A stretch of DNA of 64,000 nt from GCA-002282575 sp964493995. GTDB taxonomy: Bacteria; Pseudomonadota; Gammaproteobacteria; Thiomicrospirales; Thiomicrospiraceae. Made by a program: the position numbers and the translations under genes. This document shows, one piece after another, positions 1-7,108 of this stretch. Every line of letters starts with the position of its first letter. Position 1 is the stretch's first letter. Location of the stretch: contig CAZBQD010000001.1 in assembly GCA_964493995.1 (NCBI GenBank), forward strand, positions 1-64,000, given 5' to 3'. The notes under the pieces were generated by a model, which searched no databases, had not been told where the DNA came from, and was given only the letters and a program-made list of their open reading frames with translations.

Positions 1-47
1 GTGCTTGCATAAAAAACTAGAACTAAATATGCGGCTATGGTTTTCAT
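1..47 (-). CDS. 5' end of a cassette-like ORF with a signal-peptide-like start (cut by window edge)
   Basis: Read on the minus strand, an ATG at 47-45 follows an AAGAAGG ribosome-binding sequence with a 4-base spacer. It opens a frame that runs off the window edge: MKTIAAYLVLVFYAS. One Lys followed by a hydrophobic run looks like the start of a secretion signal or membrane anchor. The ORF points away from the integrase gene and starts only about 15 bases from a GTTAGCC core-like site, the arrangement expected of the first gene cassette of an integron. Only 15 codons are visible, so function is unknown and the ORF could be spurious. Confidence 0.4.
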   Translation of the reverse strand, partial: MKTIAAYLVLVFYAS

Positions 48-61
48 GGTACCTTCTTGGT

Positions 62-68
62 GGCTAAC
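62..68 (-). other. possible attI/cassette junction core (GTTAGCC)
   Basis: On the minus strand the bases read GTTAGCC, one mismatch from the integron core consensus GTTRRRY. The site lies on the 5' side of intI, where attI is found in known integrons, and directly before a cassette-like ORF pointing away from intI. Recombination would be expected between the G and the first T. The fold of a downstream attC cannot be tested because the window ends. Confidence 0.35.
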
Positions 69-72
69 TATA

Positions 73-78
73 ATTATA
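73..78 (-). promoter_or_regulatory. possible cassette promoter Pc (-10 TATAAT)
   Basis: A perfect TATAAT on the minus strand lies five bases before the GTTAGCC core and points into the cassette-like ORF. The -35 region is poor: TTGAGT lies 20 bases upstream, and nothing better is seen at 17 bases. It is placed where integron Pc promoters occur, but it could be chance in AT-rich DNA. Confidence 0.3.
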
Positions 79-86
79 CGGCAAAA

Positions 87-116
87 TTGCCATCTATTAC
101 TCAATAATGGTATGAT
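87..116 (+). promoter_or_regulatory. probable sigma-70 promoter of intI
   Basis: TTGCCA (87-92) and TATGAT (111-116) are separated by 18 bases, giving a start site near 123 and a leader of about 50 bases before the integrase ATG. No LexA-type CTGT-N8-ACAG box occurs anywhere in bases 1-175, so SOS control of the kind seen for many intI genes is not supported here. Confidence 0.5.
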
Positions 117-175
117 AATAGCATAAAAAACTCATAACATCATAGACTTTTTATCAAAAAGCCGTATAACAAAAA

Positions 176-1141
176 ATGACCACACCAAAGCCAAAACTAC
201 TCGATCAAGTTCGTAATGCTATGCGTGTGGCGCACTACAGCTACCGCACCGAGCAAAGTTATATTGGCTGGATAAAACGCTATATTTTCTTTTACAACAA
301 AACACATCCGCAAGAACTTAACCATACACACATCGAAGCCTTCTTAACACACTTAGCCGTTGTTGGCAAAGTGTCTGCGTCCACACAAAACCAAGCCTTA
401 TCTGCTTTATTATTCTTGTACCAGAAAGTGCTGAATATCGACTTGCCTTTTTTAGACGATATTACCAGAGCCAAACGACCTAAGCATATCCCTACCGTAC
501 TCAATCACACCGAAATAAAGCAACTTTTTTCGCAAATCGACGGTTTGCACTTACTCATGGCGAAACTGATTTACGGTAGCGGTATGCGCCTCATGGAATG
601 TGTGCGATTGCGCATTAAAGACATTGATTTCGAACGTAAAGAAATCACCATTCGCGATGGCAAAGGCAGTAAAGACAGAATTACCCTGTTACCTCATAGT
701 CTTATCGAACCTTTGCAAGAACACCTAACCAAGGTGAAACAGCAATTCGAACGAGACAAGTATAACCAACTGCCAGCCGTAGAAACACCGTTTGCTTTAG
801 CTAAAAAGAAACCCAATGCAGGTAAAGAATGGGGCTGGTATTGGGTATTTCCCAGTAAAACACTATCTACCGACCCATTTTCTGGCATTGTTCGCCGTCA
901 TCACACGCATGAGCAAGCCTTACAACGCGCCATTAAAAAAGGATCGCTCGCTGCCAATATCGCCAAGCCCGTCACAACGCATACACTACGCCACAGCTTT
1001 GCCACCCATTTACTGCAATCGGGTTACGATATTCGCACCATTCAAGAATTATTGGGGCATAGCGATGTGAATACAACCATGATTTATACTCATGTACTCA
1101 ATACCAATGGGCGTGGCGTGTTAAGTCCGCTAGATAAGTAA
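176..1141 (+). CDS. intI: integron integrase (IntI family tyrosine recombinase)
   Basis: A 321-residue site-specific recombinase that would catalyse cassette exchange between attI and attC. An N-terminal SAM-like core-binding domain (about 7-95) precedes the catalytic domain. The catalytic set is visible: Arg138 in YGSGMRL, His269 and Arg272 in HTLRH, His295 in LLGHSD and nucleophile Tyr304 in MIYTH. The IntI-specific insertion that separates these enzymes from XerC/D lies at about 199-245 and includes WGWYWVFPS, STDP and VRRHH. The length is close to that of IntI1 (337 aa). The gene is intact, is transcribed away from the putative attI and cassette side, and converges on the fic gene 7 bases downstream. 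The start has no strong ribosome-binding site. The next array member lies outside the window, so whether this is a mobile or a chromosomal integron cannot be decided. Confidence 0.93.
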   Translation: MTTPKPKLLDQVRNAMRVAHYSYRTEQSYIGWIKRYIFFYNKTHPQELNHTHIEAFLTHLAVVGKVSASTQNQALSALLFLYQKVLNIDLPFLDDITRAKRPKHIPTVLNHTEIKQLFSQIDGLHLLMAKLIYGSGMRLMECVRLRIKDIDFERKEITIRDGKGSKDRITLLPHSLIEPLQEHLTKVKQQFERDKYNQLPAVETPFALAKKKPNAGKEWGWYWVFPSKTLSTDPFSGIVRRHHTHEQALQRAIKKGSLAANIAKPVTTHTLRHSFATHLLQSGYDIRTIQELLGHSDVNTTMIYTHVLNTNGRGVLSPLDK

Positions 1142-1148
1142 CACCTTA

Positions 1149-1754
1149 CTACACCGCCTCCGTCTTAAACTCGCTATAGCCTTCATAGTAATAGCTGACA
1201 TCAATGCCTTTCATAAACAGCGCACGGTCATGAATTTGGTCGGTTAAGGCTTGTTTCAGCAGCACTTTAATTTCAACGTCTTTCACCACACTGCGCTGCA
1301 TGGCAGACAGATACTCATTTTTATCCACCCGATTCCAATCAATCACTTGTTGAATTTCTTTCTTCAGTAGCAAATCGAGCCAAATACGTGTGGCACGACC
1401 ATTGCCCTCGCGGAACGGGTGAGCGATATTCATTTCGACATATTTTTCGATGATCTCATCAAAATTGCTTTGCGGCATGGCATCAATATGCACTAAAGAT
1501 GCTTTGAGGTACATAACGGGCACAAAGCGAAAATCGCCTTTAGCGATATTCACCTCGCGTAGTTGCCCTGCAAAGAGATAAATATCTTCAAACAAATAGG
1601 CATGAATAAAAGTAAGCCCCGCAAAAGTGCCCACTTCTACCCTGCTGATGTCACCAGAATCAAACAACTGTTTGGCTTTCTGTTTGCTGATTCTTTCTTC
1701 AGCTTTTGCCAGCTCGACTTGATTATCAATATTCAGTTTGTTTTCTAGGATCAT
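1149..1754 (-). CDS. fic: class III Fic-domain adenylyltransferase with C-terminal inhibitory helix
   Basis: A 201-residue Fic protein. The active-site motif HPFREGNGR occupies residues 112-120, with catalytic His112 and the anion-binding GNGR, so it should transfer AMP from ATP to hydroxyl groups on a target protein. The C-terminal end has S187-x3-E191-G192, the (S/T)xxxE(G/N) inhibition motif that in class III Fic proteins lies C-terminally and blocks ATP binding through its Glu. Size and layout match the small single-domain Neisseria meningitidis Fic. Its ATG overlaps the stop codon of the DUF2442 gene (ATGA), so the two are translationally coupled, and both lie in a run behind sucD. Related enzymes target DNA gyrase and topoisomerase IV; the target here is not visible. 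Confidence 0.9.
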   Translation of the reverse strand: MILENKLNIDNQVELAKAEERISKQKAKQLFDSGDISRVEVGTFAGLTFIHAYLFEDIYLFAGQLREVNIAKGDFRFVPVMYLKASLVHIDAMPQSNFDEIIEKYVEMNIAHPFREGNGRATRIWLDLLLKKEIQQVIDWNRVDKNEYLSAMQRSVVKDVEIKVLLKQALTDQIHDRALFMKGIDVSYYYEGYSEFKTEAV

Positions 1755-1984
1755 AAAAGACTCACCGAGTCTAGGTACAAGGTTTCTGGTGCAATATCGA
1801 TGCTGTCACCCCAAACAAGCGTGCCATAATCAACTCTGACTCGCTCATATAGCGCATTATCAAGCAATCGACTCCACGGTTTCATTTCAAGCAAGGGGTT
1901 CATATCAAATAAACGTTGCTCATCATTCGCAAACGTCAGTTTAATTTGGTAATCGGGCAATAGCTGAAAGTCGATCACGTCCAT
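1751..1984 (-). CDS. DUF2442-type small protein
   Basis: About 77 residues from the ATG at 1984 (MDVIDFQLLPDYQIKL). An upstream start at 2029 would overlap the previous gene and encodes an unrelated-looking leader, so it was not used. The pattern of a short beta-rich protein (LLPDYQIKLTF near the N-terminus, PLLEMKPWSRL in the middle, VWGDSIDIAPETLY near the C-terminus) is that of DUF2442. Such genes commonly sit beside DUF4160 genes and are often annotated as toxin-antitoxin-like. That pairing is seen here: DUF4160 ends 7 bases upstream and fic overlaps downstream. No biochemical role can be read from the sequence. Confidence 0.75.
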   Translation of the reverse strand: MDVIDFQLLPDYQIKLTFANDEQRLFDMNPLLEMKPWSRLLDNALYERVRVDYGTLVWGDSIDIAPETLYLDSVSLL

Positions 1985-1991
1985 AAAAAAC

Positions 1992-2261
1992 CTACTGCAA
2001 AGGGGCAATACGGAAAGGCTCTTCGCCATTGACTGCGAGTTGCCAGTCGGCCATTAAGTCTTCTTTGCGCAACTCAACCCATGCTTGAACCAGTTTCATT
2101 TGTTTGACTGGCAAAGCACCCTGCAAAACTTCTCCACTTTCAATGGCAATAACGGCTTCTTCATCTTGATAGCGAACATGAATATGCGGTAAATGATGCT
2201 GTCGATTATCTCGATAAAACATCAACACCATAATCCCGTAAAAAAGACTAATCGTTGGCAT
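1992..2261 (-). CDS. DUF4160-type small protein
   Basis: About 89 residues from the ATG at 2261 (MPTISLFYGIMVLMFYRD). The hallmark of DUF4160 is visible: a FYRDNRQHHLPHIHVRYQ-like segment rich in His, then an EAVIAIESGEVLQG strand pair, then VELRKEDLMADWQLA near the end. The gene starts 4 bases after the sucD stop and ends 7 bases before DUF2442, so it is almost certainly on the same transcript. DUF4160/DUF2442 pairs are widespread accessory genes with a suspected toxin-antitoxin role; which partner would be toxic is not established from the sequence. Confidence 0.78.
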   Translation of the reverse strand: MPTISLFYGIMVLMFYRDNRQHHLPHIHVRYQDEEAVIAIESGEVLQGALPVKQMKLVQAWVELRKEDLMADWQLAVNGEEPFRIAPLQ

Positions 2262-2265
2262 GACT

Positions 2266-3138
2266 TTACCCCCCAAAAGCCTCTTTCATGGCTTCACCCA
2301 TGTGCGAAGGGGTACGCACTACCGATACGCCAGCGGCAGACAGTGCCGCAAATTTGGCATCGGCTGTGCCTTTACCGCCCGACACAATCGCGCCAGCATG
2401 TCCCATGCGGCGACCGGGTGGCGCTGTTACGCCAGCGATGTAAGAAACGACAGGCTTTTTCACATGCGCCTTAATGTATTCCGCCGCATCTTCTTCGGCA
2501 GAACCGCCAATTTCACCGACCATAATAATGCCCTGCGTGTCTGGGTCAGCATTAAACAACTCCAACACTTCAACGAAGTTCATGCCGCCAATCGGATCAC
2601 CACCAATACCCACGCAAGTGGTTTGACCCAAGCCTGCGCGTGTCGTTTGCCACACCGCTTCGTATGTCAGTGTGCCTGAGCGCGACACAATACCGATTTT
2701 ACCGGGTTGGTGAATAAATCCGGGCATAATGCCCATTTTGCAACTACCAGGGGTAATTAAGCCTGGGCAGTTAGGACCAATCAAACGCGACTGTGAACCG
2801 ACCAAGGCAGCACGCACTTTGAGCATGTCGCGTACAGGAATGCCTTCGGTGATACAGGTAATGACCGGAATTTCCGCTTCAATGGCTTCGATAATCGAAT
2901 CGGCAGCAAAGGCAGGTGGCACGTAAATCATACTGGCATTCGCACCTGCCAAATCCACCGCTTCGCGTACTGTGTTGAATACAGGACGATCCAAATGCGT
3001 CTGACCGCCTTTATTGGGCGTGACACCACCGACTAAATTCGTGCCGTAAGCAATCGCCTGTTCCGAGTGGAATGTCCCTTGCTTACCGGTAAAGCCTTGG
3101 CAGATAACCTTGCTGTTTGCGTCAACCAAAATACTCAT
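2266..3138 (-). CDS. sucD: succinyl-CoA synthetase alpha subunit
   Basis: 290 residues. The alpha subunit binds CoA and carries the phosphohistidine of the ADP/GDP-forming succinyl-CoA ligase of the TCA cycle (succinyl-CoA + NDP + Pi to succinate + CoA + NTP). Visible hallmarks are the N-terminal Rossmann CoA-binding segment (CQGFTGKQGTFH, about 13-24), the PNKGG loop, GPNCPGLI near 122 and the active-site His region GHAGAIVSGG near 247. The ATG overlaps the sucC stop (ATGA). Unusually, three accessory genes follow with 4-7 base gaps or overlaps instead of a terminator. Confidence 0.96.
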   Translation of the reverse strand: MSILVDANSKVICQGFTGKQGTFHSEQAIAYGTNLVGGVTPNKGGQTHLDRPVFNTVREAVDLAGANASMIYVPPAFAADSIIEAIEAEIPVITCITEGIPVRDMLKVRAALVGSQSRLIGPNCPGLITPGSCKMGIMPGFIHQPGKIGIVSRSGTLTYEAVWQTTRAGLGQTTCVGIGGDPIGGMNFVEVLELFNADPDTQGIIMVGEIGGSAEEDAAEYIKAHVKKPVVSYIAGVTAPPGRRMGHAGAIVSGGKGTADAKFAALSAAGVSVVRTPSHMGEAMKEAFGG

Positions 3139-4307
3139 ACTGCACCTCCCGCCAAGCGAACCGCTGTTTTGGTGGCGGTTTCCAAATCATTTTCTGCGAC
3201 AATATTTAAGCCAGAAGCGGCTAACATTTCACGACCTTTATCCGCATTGGTGCCTTCTAAACGTACCACGACTGGCAAAGTCAGACCGACTTCTTTCACC
3301 GCTTGTAAAATACCGTCTGCAATCAGGTCACAACGGACAATACCACCAAAGATATTGACCAAAATCGCCTTCACATCCGATGACGATAGAATCAGCTTAA
3401 AGGCCGCCGCGACACGCTCTGGCGTCGTACCACCACCCACGTCTAAGAAGTTAGCGGGTTTACCGCCGTGCAACTGAATCAAGTCCATGGTTGCCATCGC
3501 CAAGCCAGCACCATTGACCATACAGCCGATATCGCCATCAAGTGCAATATAGTTCAATGCCCACTGAGCGGCTTCAACTTCGCGCGCATCTTCCTGTGCC
3601 CAGTCTCGTTCATCGGCAAGGGCTTTTTGACGGTAAAGCGCATTATCATCAATTTGAATTTTGCAATCCAACGCCAGCCATTGACCGTCTTTCGTCCACA
3701 CCAAGGGGTTGATTTCGAGCATTAAAGCATCGCAGCTGTGCGCCATCTCGTATAAACGCTTCACCAACTCAGCAAAGCCTTTCATTTGTTCTGACGACAA
3801 CTTCATACCAAAAGCGAGCGTCCGTGCGACAAATGGCTGTAACCCCGCACCAAAAGGCACAAACACGCTAATGACGCGCTCTGGGTGGTGTTCAGCGACT
3901 TCTTCGATATCCATACCGCCATCAGCAGAACCCACAAAAGCAAAACCTTTGCGTGCCCTGTCTAGCGTCAGGCTTAAATAAAACTCTTGCGCAATGGCAC
4001 AGCCAGATTCAATCAATACCGAGGTAACAGGCAAACCCGCTGGTCCCGTCTGAATGGTAACCAACTGACTACCCAGCAGGCGTTCTGTTTCTGCACACGC
4101 TTCATCGACGCTATGAACCAGCTTAACCCCGCCTGCTTTTCCACGCGCACCCGAATGTACCTGTGCTTTGACAACCCAAGGCGCATCACCCAAGACTTCT
4201 AAAATTTCTTCATGCACCCCAATCGCATCGTACAACAACACGCCATTGGCGACGGGAACGCCCGCATTTCTTAATAGCTCTTTGGCTTGATATTCATGTA
4301 AATTCAT
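3135..4307 (-). CDS. sucC: succinyl-CoA synthetase beta subunit
   Basis: 390 residues, the expected length. An N-terminal ATP-grasp domain (MNLHEYQAKELL start, VVKAQVHSGARGKAGGV near 46-62) precedes the C-terminal CoA-ligase domain (NFLDVGGG near 273, VNIFGGIVRCD near 310). With SucD it forms the TCA-cycle ligase. No other TCA genes adjoin, unlike enteric bacteria where sucCD follows sucAB. The 140-base upstream gap holds a long imperfect hairpin and no promoter that could be called confidently. Confidence 0.96.
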   Translation of the reverse strand: MNLHEYQAKELLRNAGVPVANGVLLYDAIGVHEEILEVLGDAPWVVKAQVHSGARGKAGGVKLVHSVDEACAETERLLGSQLVTIQTGPAGLPVTSVLIESGCAIAQEFYLSLTLDRARKGFAFVGSADGGMDIEEVAEHHPERVISVFVPFGAGLQPFVARTLAFGMKLSSEQMKGFAELVKRLYEMAHSCDALMLEINPLVWTKDGQWLALDCKIQIDDNALYRQKALADERDWAQEDAREVEAAQWALNYIALDGDIGCMVNGAGLAMATMDLIQLHGGKPANFLDVGGGTTPERVAAAFKLILSSSDVKAILVNIFGGIVRCDLIADGILQAVKEVGLTLPVVVRLEGTNADKGREMLAASGLNIVAENDLETATKTAVRLAGGAV

Positions 4308-4360
4308 GACGACACCTAACGATAAAAATTGATCTCAAATTCATAATAAGCTTAGTTCGG

Positions 4361-4439
4361 AACGTGGAGCATCCTTCTTTTATGCTGACCGGCTGAGCGA
4401 AGCGAGGGAAAGGCAAATAAAAGGAGGATGGTGCACGTT
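4361..4439. repeat. long imperfect inverted repeat with GCGAAGCGAG loop
   Basis: Arms 4361-4383 and 4417-4439 pair over 23 bases with three mismatches, closing a loop of about 33 bases that contains GAGCGAAGCGAGGG. The core AGCGAAGCGAGG also occurs in the third hairpin loop of the repeat at 62680-62824. As with the two repeats at 15454 and 62680, it lies just past the stop codon of a minus-strand gene (fkpB, 12 bases away). It may act as a transcript 3' end for fkpB, but there is no T-tract on the minus strand. Confidence 0.6.
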
Positions 4440-4450
4440 AATATTAGCGA

Positions 4451-4843
4451 TCACTCAACCCGCTTCACTTCTAAAATAATTTCTTGTCCTGCCAAGGGAT
4501 GACTAAAATCACATTGCACCCGATCCGACTCGACCGCTAACACCCGTGCCGCCACCGCATCACCATTGGGTAAATTGAACTCGACAATATCATTGACGAT
4601 CGGCTCAATGTCACCCAAATCAGCTCTATCCAACCAATGCACTTGACTGGGATCGGGATAGCCAAAAGCATCTTCTGGCGATAGCAAAAATTGCATGGTT
4701 TCACCCATAGGTACAGACAAGACACACTTTTCCAGTGCCGGAAACCATTGACCATCACCCGGCTCGAAGTCCATTACTTCACCCGCTTCTGTTTTATCCA
4801 CCAGCGTGCCGTCAGCTAAACAAAGCGTAAATGCTACTTTCAT
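4451..4843 (-). CDS. fkpB: FKBP-type peptidyl-prolyl isomerase (SlpA/FkpB-like)
   Basis: About 130 residues from the ATG at 4843. It belongs to the short FKBP group containing the SlyD/SlpA insert-in-flap fold. Segments supporting this are DFEPGDGQWFPALEK (active-site entrance), MGETMQFLLSPEDAFGYPDP, and the closing strand DFSHPLAGQEIILEVKRV. It lacks the His-rich tail of SlyD, so the FkpB/SlpA assignment is preferred. The role is proline isomerisation and chaperoning of cytoplasmic proteins. A small unknown gene lies 20 bases upstream on the same strand. Confidence 0.87.
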   Translation of the reverse strand: MKVAFTLCLADGTLVDKTEAGEVMDFEPGDGQWFPALEKCVLSVPMGETMQFLLSPEDAFGYPDPSQVHWLDRADLGDIEPIVNDIVEFNLPNGDAVAARVLAVESDRVQCDFSHPLAGQEIILEVKRVE

Positions 4844-4863
4844 CACGAATAACCCAGTTTAAC

Positions 4864-5154
4864 TTATTGAACTAATTGAGAAGCAGCCACAAAATGAGGC
4901 ACTTCTGCAATCGGTTCGGGAATGACAATATAAAACCGACTCAAAATCATCGCCAACTCACTCGGCTTGCGATAAGGATCAGACAATTCAACACCTTGAA
5001 TACCCTGATTCATTGCCTGACTCACCAAATCATGCAATAAATCGGCTTGCTCACCCAACAGTTGACCCGAATCGGGATTCCAATAAACGAGTAATTCGGG
5101 ATAGTTAGCCGTGGGTAGGGGCACACACTCCATTTTGATCCAAGTGGAAGCCAT
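4864..5154 (-). CDS. conserved-looking small hypothetical protein
   Basis: 96 residues, not recognised with confidence. It has no signal peptide, transmembrane segment or catalytic motif. The composition is that of a small cytoplasmic alpha/beta protein with the segment ELLVYWNPDSGQLLGEQADL and a later PYRKPSELAMIL helix. It is divergent from mnmA, with which it shares an 89-base upstream region, and lies 20 bases before fkpB in the same direction, so it probably heads a two-gene transcript. Intact start, stop and spacing support a real gene. Confidence 0.7.
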   Translation of the reverse strand: MASTWIKMECVPLPTANYPELLVYWNPDSGQLLGEQADLLHDLVSQAMNQGIQGVELSDPYRKPSELAMILSRFYIVIPEPIAEVPHFVAASQLVQ

Positions 5155-5243
5155 CAGTGCCTCAATCGTTTTGCAAAAAATAGAATCATTATAAGGCTAA
5201 AGGCTATGCCCTGTCAGGGGGCTAATTTGTTAGAATATCCCGC

Positions 5244-6362
5244 ATGAATACAAATACCCCATTTCGCCAGTTACAACCTGGCGCTAAAATTATGGTCGGC
5301 ATGTCAGGAGGAGTGGACTCTTCTGTGACCGCCTACCTGTTACAACAACAAGGCTACCAGATCGAAGGCTTGTTTATGAAGAACTGGGAAGGCGACGACA
5401 CCATCGACTACTGCCCAGCCCGTCAAGACATGCTCGACGCACAGCAAGTCTGCGATAAGCTTGGTATTCCTTTGCACATTCGCAACTTCTCACAACACTA
5501 CTGGGAAGGGGTTTTTGCCCATTTTCTCGCCGAATATCAAGCGGGTCGCACTCCCAACCCCGATATTTTGTGCAACAAAGAAATTAAATTTAAAACCTTT
5601 TTAGATGAAGCCCTTGCCTTAGGTGCAGATGGCATCGCCACAGGTCACTATGCACGTATCGGCTTCCACGATGGTCATTTTCAACTACTGACCGGACTTG
5701 ATAAAAACAAAGACCAAAGCTATTTTTTATACACACTCAAACAACGACAACTGGCACACGCCCTATTCCCTGTCGGCGAGTTAGAAAAGCCAGCGGTTCG
5801 CGCGATTGCTGAACAGCAAGGTTTTATTACCCACGATAAAAAAGACAGCACCGGTATTTGCTTTATTGGTGAACGTAAATTCAAAGACTTTTTACAAAGC
5901 TACCTCGATCAACAACAAGCGGGTGACATGGTCACACCAGAAGGCAAGGTTGTTGGACAGCATACCGGACTCGCTTTCTACACACTAGGACAGCGCAAAG
6001 GATTGGGCATTGGTGGCGGACATGGCAATGAAGATGACGCTTGGTTTGTTGCCGACAAAGACATGGAAAGCAACCGCCTCATCGTCGTGCAAGGTCATAA
6101 CCACCCTGCCATGCTCAAAAGTCGGCTAGTGGCAAGCCAACTCGACTGGTGCGATCAAGCGCCTGCGCTTAATCAACCACTGAGCGCCAAAATTCGCTAC
6201 CGTCAACCCGCTCAAACTTGTCAGATCACTTATACAGACGATCAACGCATCGAGCTGACCTTTGAACAACCCCAACGCGCTATTACGCCCGGTCAATCTG
6301 TCGTTATTTATGATGGCGAAGTCTGCCTAGGTGGTGCGATTATTACAGAAGCCATGAAATAA
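5244..6362 (+). CDS. mnmA: tRNA-uridine 2-sulfurtransferase MnmA
   Basis: 372 residues. It adenylates U34 of Lys/Glu/Gln tRNAs and transfers sulfur to make 2-thiouridine. The PP-loop GMSGGVDSSV is at about 19-28. The two catalytic cysteines are visible in PDILCNKEIKF (near 111) and DSTGICFIGE (near 209). The C-terminal beta-barrel ends with RAITPGQSVVIYDGEVCLGG. It is followed 5 bases later by hflD, the same order as in enteric bacteria, but purB, which often follows, is about 38 kb away here. Confidence 0.97.
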   Translation: MNTNTPFRQLQPGAKIMVGMSGGVDSSVTAYLLQQQGYQIEGLFMKNWEGDDTIDYCPARQDMLDAQQVCDKLGIPLHIRNFSQHYWEGVFAHFLAEYQAGRTPNPDILCNKEIKFKTFLDEALALGADGIATGHYARIGFHDGHFQLLTGLDKNKDQSYFLYTLKQRQLAHALFPVGELEKPAVRAIAEQQGFITHDKKDSTGICFIGERKFKDFLQSYLDQQQAGDMVTPEGKVVGQHTGLAFYTLGQRKGLGIGGGHGNEDDAWFVADKDMESNRLIVVQGHNHPAMLKSRLVASQLDWCDQAPALNQPLSAKIRYRQPAQTCQITYTDDQRIELTFEQPQRAITPGQSVVIYDGEVCLGGAIITEAMK

Positions 6363-6367
6363 GCCTT

Positions 6368-7060
6368 ATGAGTTATCAAGATCAAGACCGCATGCTCGCC
6401 TTTGCCGGTATTTATCAAGCCGCTGCGTTAGTGCATCAACTGGCAACGCAAGGCAAATCCGATACCGATGCCCTAACAGCCTCCTTGAATAGTTTATTCG
6501 TTGAAAACCCCGAAACCACGGAAGCGGTTTTTGGTGGTTTTGCTGGACTGACGCTCGGTATGCGTACCCTAAAAACGCAAATGAACGGTTCGCAAGCCCC
6601 GAACGAAATGCGTAATATGCAACTGACGCAATACGTGATTGGCATGATTGCGCTCGAAAACAAATTGAATAAACAACCTGAATTGGTTGATCGTCTGTTC
6701 AAAAAACTGTCTGTACCAGAAAGTCAGCGAAAACACTTTGGCCTGTTACATGACAATACCCTGGCCGGGATTGCCCTCATTTATACCGATGTGGTTTCAC
6801 AAATGCACCCTAAAATCATGGTGCGCGGTTCGCATGGCTATTTATCGCAACCGGCTATTGCCAACCGCATCCGTGCGGTATTATTGGCTGGCATTCGTTC
6901 CGCTTTTTTGTGGAAACAAGTAGGCGGCTCGCGCTGGCAATTATTATTCAAACGCGGTAGCTACTTACGTGCTGCCGAACAGTGTTTGGCCAGTATTCGT
7001 GCTGAAGATAGAGAAAACCACCAGCAGGACGAACCCAACCCCACGGACAAAACACCATAA
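6368..7060 (+). CDS. hflD: HflD, high-frequency lysogenisation protein homologue
   Basis: 230 residues, all-helical, with the family pattern QDRMLAFAGIYQAAALVHQLA at the N-terminus (about 5-25) and the central VIGMIALENKLNK. It is a membrane-associated cytoplasmic protein known in E. coli for binding phage lambda CII. The usual cellular role is unclear, but it is consistently adjacent to mnmA, as here (5-base gap). The C-terminal 15 residues are polar and unlike the rest. A bidirectional terminator follows directly. Confidence 0.93.
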   Translation: MSYQDQDRMLAFAGIYQAAALVHQLATQGKSDTDALTASLNSLFVENPETTEAVFGGFAGLTLGMRTLKTQMNGSQAPNEMRNMQLTQYVIGMIALENKLNKQPELVDRLFKKLSVPESQRKHFGLLHDNTLAGIALIYTDVVSQMHPKIMVRGSHGYLSQPAIANRIRAVLLAGIRSAFLWKQVGGSRWQLLFKRGSYLRAAEQCLASIRAEDRENHQQDEPNPTDKTP

Positions 7061-7087
7061 AAAACAGGGCTAAGCGCCCTGTTTTTT
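7059..7087. terminator. bidirectional rho-independent terminator between hflD and mcp
   Basis: ACAGGGC (7064-7070) pairs with GCCCTGT (7076-7082) around a five-base loop. An A-run lies on the left and a T-run on the right, so it can stop the convergent transcripts from both sides. Confidence 0.9.
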
Positions 7088-7108
7088 AATCTGCCATACT
7101 GGTCGGAT

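Noticed and set aside
1..175. LexA box controlling intI
   Set aside because: No CTGT occurs anywhere in the region, so the CTGT-N8-ACAG pattern cannot be present.
2266..4307. sucCD as malate-CoA ligase (mtkAB)
   Set aside because: Lengths and motifs fit ordinary succinyl-CoA synthetase, and no serine-cycle or C1 genes are nearby.
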